From positions 1-64,000 of the forward strand of contig NZ_VHLL01000008.1 in NCBI RefSeq assembly GCF_025384765.1: DNA of 64,000 nucleotides, in the 5' to 3' direction. Both the position numbers and the translations under genes were made by a program. Below are positions 53,474 to 61,398 of this stretch, in pieces. The stretch is from Methanoculleus formosensis (lineage in GTDB: Archaea; Halobacteriota; Methanomicrobia; Methanomicrobiales; Methanoculleaceae). The stretch's first letter is position 1. Every line of letters starts with the position of its first letter. The notes below the pieces were generated by a model. It ran no database searches and was not told where the DNA came from. It was given only the letters and a program-made list of their open reading frames with translations.

Positions 53474-54742
53474 ATGTGGATCGGGATCGACGATACGGAC
53501 TCGCCTGCCGGGATGTGCACCACCTACCTCGGCGCGGTGCTGGTGCAGCGGCTCGCGCGGGCGGGACTCCCCGTCGTCGGCGCCCGCCTGGTCAGGCTGA
53601 ACCCGAACGTCATCCACAAGACCCGGGGGAACGCGGCGATCGCCATCGAGGCGGTCGGCGATTCGGAGACGGGCTTCGCGCTCGCCACCGCCTGCGTCGA
53701 AGAACTCGCGGAGTTCGACGACGAAAAGACCAACCCCGGCGTGGTGGTCTCAAGCGTCCGCCCGCCGCCGGACTTCTATTACGCGGCGCTCCGGGACTAC
53801 TGCACCGTGGACGAGGCCGTTCTAGTGCTCGAAGCCGCAGGGGCGCTCTACCGGGGTTACAAGAACCGGCGCGGGCTCATCGGCGCAACGGCGGCGATAG
53901 CGAGCGATTTTTGTGACCGGACCTACGAGCTCCTCGCCTACCGGAAGCGCCCGGCGTGGGGCACCCCACGGCAGGTGGATGCGGCGAGCCTCTTTCACGC
54001 CGAGGAGGAGACCTACCCTCATACCTGGGACACGGTCGACCGGGAGAACGGCGTGGTGGTCGGGGTGCCCCATACCCCCGACCCCGTCCTCTTCGGCATC
54101 CGGGGGGAGAGCCCCGCATGGGTGAAGGAGGCACGCTCTTTTGTCCGCTCCGAAGAGCCCGCCTGCGAGCAGGTCTACGCCACCAACCAGGGAACCGACG
54201 CTCACCTGATACCGGGAGCGGCCGGAACCCTCCTGGAGGGGCGGTCGTACCTCGTGCGCGGCACGGTCGCGACGGCCGCGGCCACCGGGCCCGGCGGCCA
54301 CGTCTCGTTTCTTCTCGCTGACTGCGGCGCCGAACTGCGCTGTATGGCCTACGAACCGACCAAGGGGTTCAGGAGCGTCGTGCGGGCGCTCGTCCCGGGG
54401 GACGTGGTGGCCGCGGCCGGGAGTTACAAAGGCGGGAGCCTCAACCTCGAGAGGCTCGGGGTCGCCCGCCTCGCCGACGCGGTCCGGGTTCGCCCGCCGG
54501 TCTGCCCGGCCTGCAAAAAGCGGATGACGAGCGCCGGAACCGGCAAAGGCTACAAGTGCAGGATCTGTGGCGAGCGCAGCCGCGAGCCCGAGACCGAGCG
54601 AATCGAGCGGCTGCTCCGGCCCGGGTGGTATGAGGTCCCCCCCACCGCCCGCCGGCACCTCGCGCGGCCGCTGGTGCGCGGTGTTCCTGCATGGGAAGAG
54701 GCCATGCTCCGGCCGGACCGGGGATGCACAGGGAATATATAG
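53474..54742 (+). CDS. tiaS: tRNA(Ile2) 2-agmatinylcytidine synthetase TiaS
   Basis: A 422-residue TiaS, which attaches agmatine to C34 of tRNA-Ile2 so that it reads AUA. The opening MWIGIDDTDSPAGMCTTY carries the kinase-like motif of the family. The middle has NPNVIHKTRGNAAIAIE and YKNRRGLIGATAAIAS, then an OB-fold and a zinc ribbon CPACKKR...CRICGERS near residues 342-366. This enzyme is specific to archaea. Confidence 0.94.
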   Translation: MWIGIDDTDSPAGMCTTYLGAVLVQRLARAGLPVVGARLVRLNPNVIHKTRGNAAIAIEAVGDSETGFALATACVEELAEFDDEKTNPGVVVSSVRPPPDFYYAALRDYCTVDEAVLVLEAAGALYRGYKNRRGLIGATAAIASDFCDRTYELLAYRKRPAWGTPRQVDAASLFHAEEETYPHTWDTVDRENGVVVGVPHTPDPVLFGIRGESPAWVKEARSFVRSEEPACEQVYATNQGTDAHLIPGAAGTLLEGRSYLVRGTVATAAATGPGGHVSFLLADCGAELRCMAYEPTKGFRSVVRALVPGDVVAAAGSYKGGSLNLERLGVARLADAVRVRPPVCPACKKRMTSAGTGKGYKCRICGERSREPETERIERLLRPGWYEVPPTARRHLARPLVRGVPAWEEAMLRPDRGCTGNI

Positions 54743-54795
54743 CGGCAGCGAAGTCGGGGGGATGGCCCGTCAATGAAATGAACTTTACAAAAAAA

Positions 54796-54803
54796 GATAT
54801 ATA
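54796..54803 (+). promoter_or_regulatory. TATA box of the candidate ncRNA
   Basis: The element gatatata follows an A-rich run (caaaaaaa, from 54788) that could serve as a BRE-like upstream box. Transcription would start near 54824-54828. The region before it is the 3' end of tiaS. Confidence 0.6.
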
Positions 54804-54824
54804 ACATAGTAGAGTTAACTTCTT

Positions 54825-55135
54825 TCTGGTGATCCCGTGCCGACTATCGGCCGCGAATATGTGCGGGCCCGGGACTCGATCCGCCCGCATCGGTGCCACC
54901 CCTGACGGGCGGTCTCCTGTGGCAGACCGTAGATGTTCGCGGTCGAGTATGCACGGAACGAAGGTAACCCTCTGGAAACCTCTCCGTTTCCGGCCCGAAA
55001 GTCCGCTCTATCGAGAGTTGGTCCGGACATACCGGACCCCGACACGGTGGGACGAGCGGGATCATCCCGTGTCGAATAACAACCAGTCATCCCCTGTCTG
55101 GCAGCGGGACCCGGTTACCGGGCCCGCATTTTTTT
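54825..55135 (+). ncRNA. candidate structured non-coding RNA, about 310 nt, family unknown
   Basis: The region has its own TATA box and ends in a hairpin plus seven T residues. It has several perfect stems. GGTCCGG/CCGGACC (55020-55026 with 55032-55038, loop ACATA). CGACACGG/CCGTGTCG (55040-55047 with 55067-55074). A GGAAAC/GTTTCC stem extended by two pairs (54972-54979 with 54986-54993). GGTCT/AGACC (54911-54915 with 54924-54928). A long-range TGCGGGCCCGG/CCGGGCCCGCA (54862-54872 with 55118-55128) could close the whole molecule. A 102-codon frame runs through it, but its stop lies beyond the T run. I could not find SRP RNA or RNase P RNA signatures. Confidence 0.6.
55104..55135 (+). terminator. 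hairpin and T7 terminator of the ncRNA
   Basis: GCGGG-A-CCCGG (55104-55114) pairs with CCGGGCCCGC (55118-55127), with one bulged A and a 3-nt loop. Seven T residues follow at 55129-55135. The right arm can also pair with the 5' end of the RNA, so the two structures compete. Confidence 0.65.
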
Positions 55136-55228
55136 AGAAGATCCTCTTCATCCGGCGGCCCCCGGAAGAGACGATCCATTATTCTGGATGAATGCCAATA
55201 TCTCGTACAGAATTGGTGTAACAGTATC

Positions 55229-56164
55229 ATGACCTTCAAATACGGGGAAGCGGTTCAGCAGGCGCAGGTTCGCCCCGGGATGACGGTCGGCGAACTCGTC
55301 GACGAACTCGGGAAAGCCGGCGCCTACAACGGGGGGTCGCTCTGGCAGGCGGTCAACATCTACGAGCGGATGCTGCGCGACGACGAAGCACTGAAGTTCT
55401 TCGGCCTCTCGGGCGCGATGGTCCCCGGCGGCATGGGAGGCATCGTCGCCGACCTCATAGGGCGGGGACATATCGATGTGCTCGTCTCGACGGGGGCGAA
55501 CCTCACCCACGACGTCATCGAGGCGATCGGGTGCCACCACTACCACGGGACCGCCCAGGTCTCCGATGCCGAACTCTGCGAGGAGGGAGTCAACCGGATC
55601 TACGACATCTTCCTCCCGAACGAGGCGTTCATCCGGTTCGAGGAGTTCCTGCAGGACGTCTACTCGTCCCTCCCGGAGGGCTCGACGGTCTCGATATCCG
55701 AGCTCCTCGGCCGGCTCGGGGAGAGGCTCGATACCGGGATCCTTGCCGCGGCGGCAAAGGCCGGGGTGCCGATCTACTGCCCGGCCATCCAGGACTCGAT
55801 GATCGGGCTGCAGTACTGGCTCTTTTCGCAGACACACAAGGTCACGGTCAGCGCGTTTGCCGATATGCCCGGGCTGCTCGACCGGTGCTTCGAGGCCGAA
55901 CGGGCCGGAGCGATCCTGGTCGGCGGGGGCGTCCCGAAGAACTACATCCTGCAGAGCAAGCTTATGACCGAGAGCGGGTTCGACTACGCGGTGCAGCTCA
56001 CCGGCGACCGGCCGGACCTCGGCGGCCTCTCGGGGGCGACGCTCGAAGAGGCCCGGTCGTGGGGCAAACTCACCGGGGAGGCCACCGCTGCGACGGTCTA
56101 CGGCGACGCGACGATCAACCTGCCGCTCCTCGTTGCGGCAACCCTCGAGAGGCTGGAACGATGA
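55229..56164 (+). CDS. dys: deoxyhypusine synthase
   Basis: A 311-residue enzyme that transfers a butylamine group from spermidine to a lysine of aIF5A. It carries VPGGMGGIVADLIGRGHID and TGANLTHDVIEAIGCHHY near residue 90, both typical of the family, and the C-terminal EARSWGKLTGEATAATVYGD, where Lys280 is the probable catalytic residue. It overlaps pyrF by 4 bp (ATGA), so they are co-translated. The candidate ncRNA lies just upstream. Confidence 0.93.
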   Translation: MTFKYGEAVQQAQVRPGMTVGELVDELGKAGAYNGGSLWQAVNIYERMLRDDEALKFFGLSGAMVPGGMGGIVADLIGRGHIDVLVSTGANLTHDVIEAIGCHHYHGTAQVSDAELCEEGVNRIYDIFLPNEAFIRFEEFLQDVYSSLPEGSTVSISELLGRLGERLDTGILAAAAKAGVPIYCPAIQDSMIGLQYWLFSQTHKVTVSAFADMPGLLDRCFEAERAGAILVGGGVPKNYILQSKLMTESGFDYAVQLTGDRPDLGGLSGATLEEARSWGKLTGEATAATVYGDATINLPLLVAATLERLER

Positions 56165-56796
56165 CCGAACTCATCCTCTCCCTCGACGTCCTCGACCGGA
56201 AAGAGGCGGTGAAGGTTGCGGAGTCCTGTGCGCCCTTCATCGACGCGATCAAGATCGGCTACCCCCTCGTCCTCTCGTCCGGCCTCTCGATCGTCGAAGA
56301 TCTCGCCGATCTCGCTCTTCCCCTCATCGCCGACTTCAAGGTCGCGGACATCCCGAACACCAACCGCCTCATCTGCGAAGCGGTCTTTTCGGCCGGCTTT
56401 GACGCCGTGATCGCGCACGGGTTCGTGGGAGCCGATGCCGCGAGAACCTGCGTCGAGGTGGCGCACCGGCACAGCGGGGCGGCCTACATCGTCGCCGAGA
56501 TGAGCCATCCCGGGGCGACCGAGTTCTTCCACGGCGGCGTGGCCGAGAACCTCGCGGAGCTCGCCGTCTCCTGCCGGGCCGACGGCATCATCGCTCCGGC
56601 CACCCGCCCGGACCGGATATCCCGGCTCCGGGAGATCGTCGGCAGCAAGGCGATCTACTCCCCGGGCGTGGGGGCGCAGGGCGGCGACCTCGATACGGTG
56701 GCCCGGCTGGTCGACGGGGTCATCGTGGGAAGGAGCATCTACGAGGCGGAAAACCCCGGCGCCGAGGCCGAACGCTTCTCCCGCATCCGCCGGTGA
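56161..56796 (+). CDS. pyrF: orotidine 5'-phosphate decarboxylase
   Basis: A 211-residue TIM-barrel enzyme making UMP from OMP. The catalytic segment IADFKVADIPNTN lies near residues 57-69. SPGVGAQGGDL near residue 165 and VIVGRSIYEA near 182 bind phosphate. The ATG at 56161 overlaps the deoxyhypusine synthase stop. A longer frame upstream in the same register is read-through. The pairing with dys is compact but has no evident metabolic link. Confidence 0.93.
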   Translation: MTELILSLDVLDRKEAVKVAESCAPFIDAIKIGYPLVLSSGLSIVEDLADLALPLIADFKVADIPNTNRLICEAVFSAGFDAVIAHGFVGADAARTCVEVAHRHSGAAYIVAEMSHPGATEFFHGGVAENLAELAVSCRADGIIAPATRPDRISRLREIVGSKAIYSPGVGAQGGDLDTVARLVDGVIVGRSIYEAENPGAEAERFSRIRR

Positions 56797-56912
56797 TGAG
56801 TTCTCCGTTCCGATCCCCGTCAGGGGAGATGACGAACCCTATGAGTGATCTGAGGCGGATGCGGCGTATCCCGTATCTAAAGGGATATATATCCTCCCGC
56901 AGATACTGTATC

Positions 56913-57275
56913 ATGAACTGGAGCCCCGAACAACGTAAACTGGCGGAGAAGTACCAGAGTCTCGATGAAATCCCCGCTGGAGAGCGGCGGTACAAGTGCC
57001 ACACCTGCCACTTCGTCGTGGACGAGAACCCCTGTCCCCACTGTGGCGAGACGTCGCTCGAGATCATGTGCCCGCTCGACCACTGCGACTGCCACCACTC
57101 CATCGTCGAGACGATCGAGTACTGCCCGCTCTGCGGCAAGGCCGTCTGCCCGGAGTGCGGGAGCCACGATGTCGTCCAGATCAGCAGGGTCACCGGTTAC
57201 CTCCAGGACGTTGCGGGCTGGAACGCAGGCAAACAGCAGGAACTGAAAGACCGAGTCCATTACTCCGTCGTATGA
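56913..57275 (+). CDS. stand-alone NrdD-type glycyl-radical and zinc domain protein
   Basis: A 120-residue protein whose last 50 residues look like the C-terminus of anaerobic ribonucleotide reductase (NrdD). They contain CPLCGKAVCPECGSHD (four Cys, residues 71-82), then SRVTGYLQDV with the glycyl-radical Gly95, then WNAGKQQELKDRV. The N-terminal part has another Cys set (C29, C32, C41, C44, C53, C58, C60). It lacks the catalytic barrel. It may be a split NrdD subunit or a spare part repairing a damaged NrdD. The TATA-like gatatatat lies 25-30 bp upstream. It overlaps cbiZ by 4 bp. Confidence 0.78.
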   Translation: MNWSPEQRKLAEKYQSLDEIPAGERRYKCHTCHFVVDENPCPHCGETSLEIMCPLDHCDCHHSIVETIEYCPLCGKAVCPECGSHDVVQISRVTGYLQDVAGWNAGKQQELKDRVHYSVV

Positions 57276-58150
57276 GACATTTCGTCAGGGACGATACTCT
57301 TTTTCTTCGCGGCCGGTTCAGGGCGGCGAGCACCGGGGTTCACGGCGGTCTTGCGGACGTCACGACGATCCTGAACCATACGGTGCCACACAACTTCGAG
57401 GACGAGCCGGCCCGCCACCTCGACCTCCTCGTCGCCCGGCACGGCATCTTCCAGGACTACTTCGGGCTCCTGACCGCCGTAGAGATGCACCACCTCTGCG
57501 TGCTCCAGTACGACTTCGTCACGGTCTTCATCACCGCCGGGGTGACGAACCCGACACCGCATGCACCCGGGACCATCAACATCATCGTCTACAGCCGGGA
57601 GGGAATGGTTGATTCGGCGCTCCTGGAGGCGATCGTCACTGCAACAGGGGCGAAAGCCCAGGCGCTCCACGACCTCGGCTACGACTTCCCCGGAACCACG
57701 ACAGACGCAGTCGTCGTCGCCTGCGACCGCGACGGCCCCCGGGCACATACCTACGCCGGAACCCTGACCGAACTCGGCAGCAGGGTTCACGCGGCGATCC
57801 TCTATGGTCTTCCCGAGGCTCTTGCGCGGCAGCAGGAGAGGGTCCGGCGGAGCGAGCCGTCGTTCTTCATCTACAGCCGTTACGGCGGGGATCACTGGGT
57901 GGAGTGGCAGAAGGAGGGCTGCGCCTACTACCCCTGCCACTTCCCGGGGCAGCGGTGCGACTACTGCTACTGCCCCTGCTACCCCTGTGCGGACGAGGAA
58001 CTCGGCGAATGGGTCGATAGTTCGAACGGCGGCAGGATATGGGGGTGCGCCGGCTGTACGCTCCTGCACGTCCCGGAGATTGCGGATTACATGAAAAGAA
58101 ACCCGGAGGCCACTCTCGCCGAACTCAAGCGGCTCCGGGAGAAATTATAG
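57272..58150 (+). CDS. cbiZ: adenosylcobinamide amidohydrolase CbiZ with Cys-rich tail
   Basis: A 292-residue fusion. Residues about 1-200 resemble CbiZ, which removes the aminopropanol arm from adenosylcobinamide so that corrinoids can be salvaged, with landmarks GVHGGLADVTTILNHTVPH and TAGVTNPTPHAPGTINII. Residues about 208-270 are a Cys-rich domain with KEGCAYYPCHFPGQRCDYC and CPCYPCADEE, which may bind metal. The ATG at 57272 overlaps the glycyl-radical gene stop. The uptake system at 34.8-39.2 kb could supply its substrate. Confidence 0.85.
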   Translation: MRHFVRDDTLFLRGRFRAASTGVHGGLADVTTILNHTVPHNFEDEPARHLDLLVARHGIFQDYFGLLTAVEMHHLCVLQYDFVTVFITAGVTNPTPHAPGTINIIVYSREGMVDSALLEAIVTATGAKAQALHDLGYDFPGTTTDAVVVACDRDGPRAHTYAGTLTELGSRVHAAILYGLPEALARQQERVRRSEPSFFIYSRYGGDHWVEWQKEGCAYYPCHFPGQRCDYCYCPCYPCADEELGEWVDSSNGGRIWGCAGCTLLHVPEIADYMKRNPEATLAELKRLREKL

Positions 58151-58152
58151 GT

Positions 58153-58347
58153 TTACGCCTCGGCGACGCCGAGAGCGGAGAGCATCTCTTCGAGGGGGAC
58201 GCCGTGCGCCTGGGCGGCTTCCCGGATCGTCTCGCTGTTTGCGATTGCGCAGCCAAGGCAACCCATGCCGAACCGGAAGAGAACCTGTGCTGATTCGGGC
58301 TTCTCCCGAAGGAGGTCCGCGATTGTACTGTCCGCAGTCAATGCCAT
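58153..58347 (-). CDS. DUF1858 redox-disulfide domain protein
   Basis: A 64-residue protein with TADSTIADLLREKPESAQVL and a CxxC (C30, C33: GCLGC). This is the DUF1858 family of small redox-disulfide proteins often found beside hybrid-cluster proteins. The stop is 2 bp from the convergent cbiZ stop. A TATA box ATTATAAATAG (58370-58380) predicts a start right at the ATG, so the message is leaderless. Confidence 0.85.
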   Translation of the reverse strand: MALTADSTIADLLREKPESAQVLFRFGMGCLGCAIANSETIREAAQAHGVPLEEMLSALGVAEA

Positions 58348-58586
58348 ACAGCTGATGTTGTCCCTGCCCCTATTTATAATTCAACTGTCCGGCCTGGCCT
58401 CCTGCGGCCCGCCCACAGGTGCACGAAACGCCCCCGCGCCCCGAGATCGCGTCCTTTCGAGCTGCACAGGTGCATACCGGAAAGGCCGCACCCCGAGGTG
58501 CCCGGCCCGGGTTTCCCGCTCACTTTCACACCGCACGCCAGAGGTTAATACCCTCGTGAGGTGAAGTACAGACTGGAGATGTAAGT

Positions 58587-59822
58587 ATGACCCTATCAGA
58601 GGTAACAGAGAGAATCTCCCGGAAACTTGAAGCAAAAGGTGCACAGCCCGATCGGCAGAAGATCGAATCACGCCTCCGCCGTCTCGTCGAGGAGTTCGGC
58701 GTCAACGTCGACGAGGCCGAACGAACGGTGACGGGCGATCTCGCCCGCGAGTACAACGTCACCGGCGTCGGCACCGGTGGAAGTTCCTCGACAGAACTCC
58801 GGCAGATCCGTGATCTCGCCCCGAATGACTGGGTCACGATCGAGGGGAAGATCGTTGCCCTGACCCCGCCCGTCTCACCCTCGATCGCACAGACCGGGAT
58901 CATCGCCGACTCGAGCGGCGCCATCCGTTTTGTCGCCTGGGCCCGGGGAAACCCTCCTGCGATGGAGTACGGTCACTGGTACCGGCTCGAGTCCGCGGTC
59001 GTCGACGAGTATAAGGGTGCGCCGAACCTGAAGATCCACTCGGGCACCACGATCGCCCGGGCGGAGGAAGACGCTCCTCTTCTCCCCTCGATCACGCCGA
59101 TCGCCGAGCTGAAACCCGGTGTCGGGAGCGTGCGGGCCAAGGTCATCCAGGACTGGGAAGTCTCCCACGACCGGATGCTCCAGACGGGGCTCCTCGGCGA
59201 TGAGACCGGCACCATCAAGTTCGTCATCTGGAAAGAAGAGGGTAAAGACAGACTGGAACTCGATGCCGTCTACAACGTCTACTACGCCACCGTCGACGAG
59301 TACAACGGCAGGCTCTCCCTCGCCCTGAACACCGCGATGTACATCCCTGACGAGGGCGATATCGAGGTCGGGCGAAACGAGAGCGAGACCCGGGGGGCTC
59401 TCGTCCACATCGGCCCCGGCTCGGGCCTGATCAAGCGCTGTCCCGTCGAGGGCTGCAACCGGACGCTCTCCCGGCAGAACTACTGCCCGGTGCACGAGAT
59501 CCAGCCCGAGTTCCGCTACGACCTCCGCCTGAAGGGGGTTCTGGACGACGGTGTACACGCGAAGAACGTCCTGATGCAGCGCGAGGTCGTCGAGAGACTC
59601 GCGGGGATCACCCTGGAAGAGGCCGTCGGGATCGCCGAGACGAACCCGCTCGGCATGGACGAGATCTTCTACCGCATCAGGAACACAGTGCTCGGGCGCT
59701 ACTACACCTGCAGCGGGAGCGAGTTCGACGGCAGGCTGCTCGTCAACTCCTGCACCCCGATCGTCTTCGAGCCCGCGGAACTGGCTGCACTCCTGAACCG
59801 CGCCGGGGGTGAGCCGGCATGA
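58587..59822 (+). CDS. replication protein A (single-stranded DNA binding, RPA-like)
   Basis: A 411-residue archaeal RPA with two clear OB-folds (about residues 75-165 and 178-265: VTIEGKIVALTPP and GSVRAKVIQDWEV) and a zinc finger CPVEGC...YCPVHE near residues 287-304. It protects single-stranded DNA during replication and repair. The ATG is preceded by GGAGATG. It overlaps the partner gene by 4 bp. Two identical 10-bp repeats (CACAGGTGCA) lie upstream at 58415 and 58465, 50 bp apart. Confidence 0.9.
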   Translation: MTLSEVTERISRKLEAKGAQPDRQKIESRLRRLVEEFGVNVDEAERTVTGDLAREYNVTGVGTGGSSSTELRQIRDLAPNDWVTIEGKIVALTPPVSPSIAQTGIIADSSGAIRFVAWARGNPPAMEYGHWYRLESAVVDEYKGAPNLKIHSGTTIARAEEDAPLLPSITPIAELKPGVGSVRAKVIQDWEVSHDRMLQTGLLGDETGTIKFVIWKEEGKDRLELDAVYNVYYATVDEYNGRLSLALNTAMYIPDEGDIEVGRNESETRGALVHIGPGSGLIKRCPVEGCNRTLSRQNYCPVHEIQPEFRYDLRLKGVLDDGVHAKNVLMQREVVERLAGITLEEAVGIAETNPLGMDEIFYRIRNTVLGRYYTCSGSEFDGRLLVNSCTPIVFEPAELAALLNRAGGEPA

Positions 59823-60385
59823 AGCCCCAGAGCACGTTCGAGCGCGAACCGGCACGGAGGGTCTTTGCCTCCGAGCTCCGCGAGACCCGCTACCAGTTCA
59901 AGGACGGCGAGGACGAGAAGAGCCCGACCTACGTCATCCTCCCGACCGGGATCCGGAGCAACCGGATCTTTGTCGTCGGGACGCTCACGGAGAAGCAGCG
60001 GCAGGGCGACCAGAACATCTTCTACCGCGGGAGGGTGGTCGACCCGACAGGCACCTTCTTCATCATGGCCGGCTCCTACCAGCCCGAGGCGATGCAGCAA
60101 CTCGCCCGGATCGAGCCGCCGGCCTTCGTCGCCGTCGTCGGGAAACCGAACCTCTACACGACCCCGGAAGGGAACTGTCTCGTCTCGGTTCGCGTGGAGT
60201 CGATCGCGGTTGTGGACCGCGAGACCCGCGACCTCTGGGTGCTCGACACCGCCCGCGAGACCCTTGACCGGCTCGACGCCTTCGGCACCACCGACGACTC
60301 GAGGAAGGCCCAGGAGGAGTACGGGACACAGCCCGACCTCTACCGGAAGATCGTCTACGACGCTCTCTCCCAGGTGCAGTTGTAG
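59819..60385 (+). CDS. RPA-associated protein (RPAP/COG3390-like)
   Basis: A 188-residue OB-fold protein. Landmarks are REPARRVFASELRETRY, a SNRIFVVGTLTEKQRQ segment near residue 45 and GRVVDPTGTFFIMAGSY near 72. It matches the archaeal RPA-associated proteins that are encoded next to RPA and bind it. The gene overlaps RPA by 4 bp, so the two are made together. Eight T residues follow at 60406-60413. Confidence 0.87.
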   Translation: MKPQSTFEREPARRVFASELRETRYQFKDGEDEKSPTYVILPTGIRSNRIFVVGTLTEKQRQGDQNIFYRGRVVDPTGTFFIMAGSYQPEAMQQLARIEPPAFVAVVGKPNLYTTPEGNCLVSVRVESIAVVDRETRDLWVLDTARETLDRLDAFGTTDDSRKAQEEYGTQPDLYRKIVYDALSQVQL

Positions 60386-60405
60386 AACTCTACCTCCGAA
60401 AACTC

Positions 60406-60413
60406 TTTTTTTT
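60406..60413 (+). terminator. oligo-T terminator after the RPA operon
   Basis: Eight T residues lie 21 bp after the stop of the RPA-associated gene, matching the oligo-T signal used by archaeal RNA polymerase. Confidence 0.55.
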
Positions 60414-60578
60414 GCGGACACGGTCCCGGCAATGTGACGCTTCGCTCGATAAGGGCAGATACTCCCAAACCGGCCTGATGTAAAGAGACGTGACAGGGCA
60501 GATAGGCTCACGGAGAGAGACTGAAGAGAGACGAACATTTGGAAAGGCGAAGAGGGAATGTGAACAGACGGTGCCGCG

Positions 60579-61217
60579 TCACTCCTCAGGCTCCTGCCGG
60601 GCGCCCTTCCACTCCCCCTTCAGTTCCGGGTAGTCCGCGAGGATCTTGCTGACCGTGCTCCTGCTGACGTCGAACATCCGACAGATCTGGCTGATGCTCG
60701 TCCCCGCCTGCCGTACCGTGAGGAGCGCCTCGACCTGGCCCTCGTTGAGCGCCCTCGGCCTCCCGATCGAGCGCCCGTCATCTTTCTTCGTCTTCTTCGA
60801 GACGGTGAGGGGAGTTTTTCGGGTACTCTCGCGGTACTGCTCCATGTACTCGAGGAAGTTGCCGATCGCCGCTCTCCTCTGCTCCGGCTCGTCCCGGTAC
60901 CCGAAAAAATCGTTGTTCACGCAGTAGACGGTGTAGTCCTCGTTCAGGGTCTTGAGTGCGGCAAGCCCGACGTCCGGATCCCTCGCGAGGCCCGCAAGGT
61001 CGTAGATGATGATATCGGGAGAGTTGTTGCTGCTGCAATATTCCATCATCGCCGCAAAATCCTTCCGCTTCTCCGGGGGCGTTGCGTTTGCCCGGTGGTC
61101 GTGGAAGATTTCAACAATCTGAAACCGATACTTGCAAAAGTCCTCGACTTCCCCTTTTTGTGCTGCGAAATCCCCCTTCTTTCTTGTATTCAAATATGCC
61201 ACGGCGTCTCGTTTCAT
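60579..61217 (-). CDS. recombinase-fold HTH protein with altered catalytic residues
   Basis: A 212-residue protein. Residues about 1-120 resemble the serine-recombinase resolvase domain, but where YARVST is expected it reads YLNTRK, and where LDRLGR is expected it reads LAGLARD. The catalytic Ser and the Asp-Arg pair appear lost. Residues about 150-195 are a Hin-type HTH (GRPRALNEGQVEALL...ISQICRMFDVSRSTVSKIL). It is more likely a DNA-binding regulator than an active recombinase. The start MKRDAV at 61217 is favoured because a TATA-like aatatatac lies 25-30 bp upstream. Confidence 0.75.
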   Translation of the reverse strand: MKRDAVAYLNTRKKGDFAAQKGEVEDFCKYRFQIVEIFHDHRANATPPEKRKDFAAMMEYCSSNNSPDIIIYDLAGLARDPDVGLAALKTLNEDYTVYCVNNDFFGYRDEPEQRRAAIGNFLEYMEQYRESTRKTPLTVSKKTKKDDGRSIGRPRALNEGQVEALLTVRQAGTSISQICRMFDVSRSTVSKILADYPELKGEWKGARQEPEE

Positions 61218-61239
61218 CCGATTATGGTGTCGTATAATC

Positions 61240-61248
61240 GTATATATT
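61240..61248 (-). promoter_or_regulatory. TATA box of the recombinase-fold gene
   Basis: Read leftward, aatatatac places the start near 61220, so the ATG at 61217 would be almost leaderless. The surrounding 30 bp are strongly AT-rich. Confidence 0.5.
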
Positions 61249-61398
61249 ATTTTTGAAAACGCATGCGTCATGTTGTTTTGCGGCGCAGCCAGAGAACCCG
61301 GGCACGTTACGGGCAATGTGCTAAAATGTCTCCGGGATCACTTTTCAGGATCGCGGGGTCGGGGGTGCGTAGCGCAACAGGAGAAGAAAAGGTGGGTA

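Noticed and set aside
54825-55135. SRP RNA or RNase P RNA identity for the structured RNA
   Set aside because: The SRP helix 8 signature (GGAAG with AGCAG) and the RNase P conserved elements (GGAAAGUCC and ACAGAA) are not found in suitable positions on either strand.
54829-55137. A 102-codon frame within the candidate RNA, starting at GTG near the predicted transcript start
   Set aside because: Its stop codon lies after the T run where transcription should end, it is Arg-rich and has no relatives that I recognise. The stems explain the sequence better. I keep it as a minor alternative.
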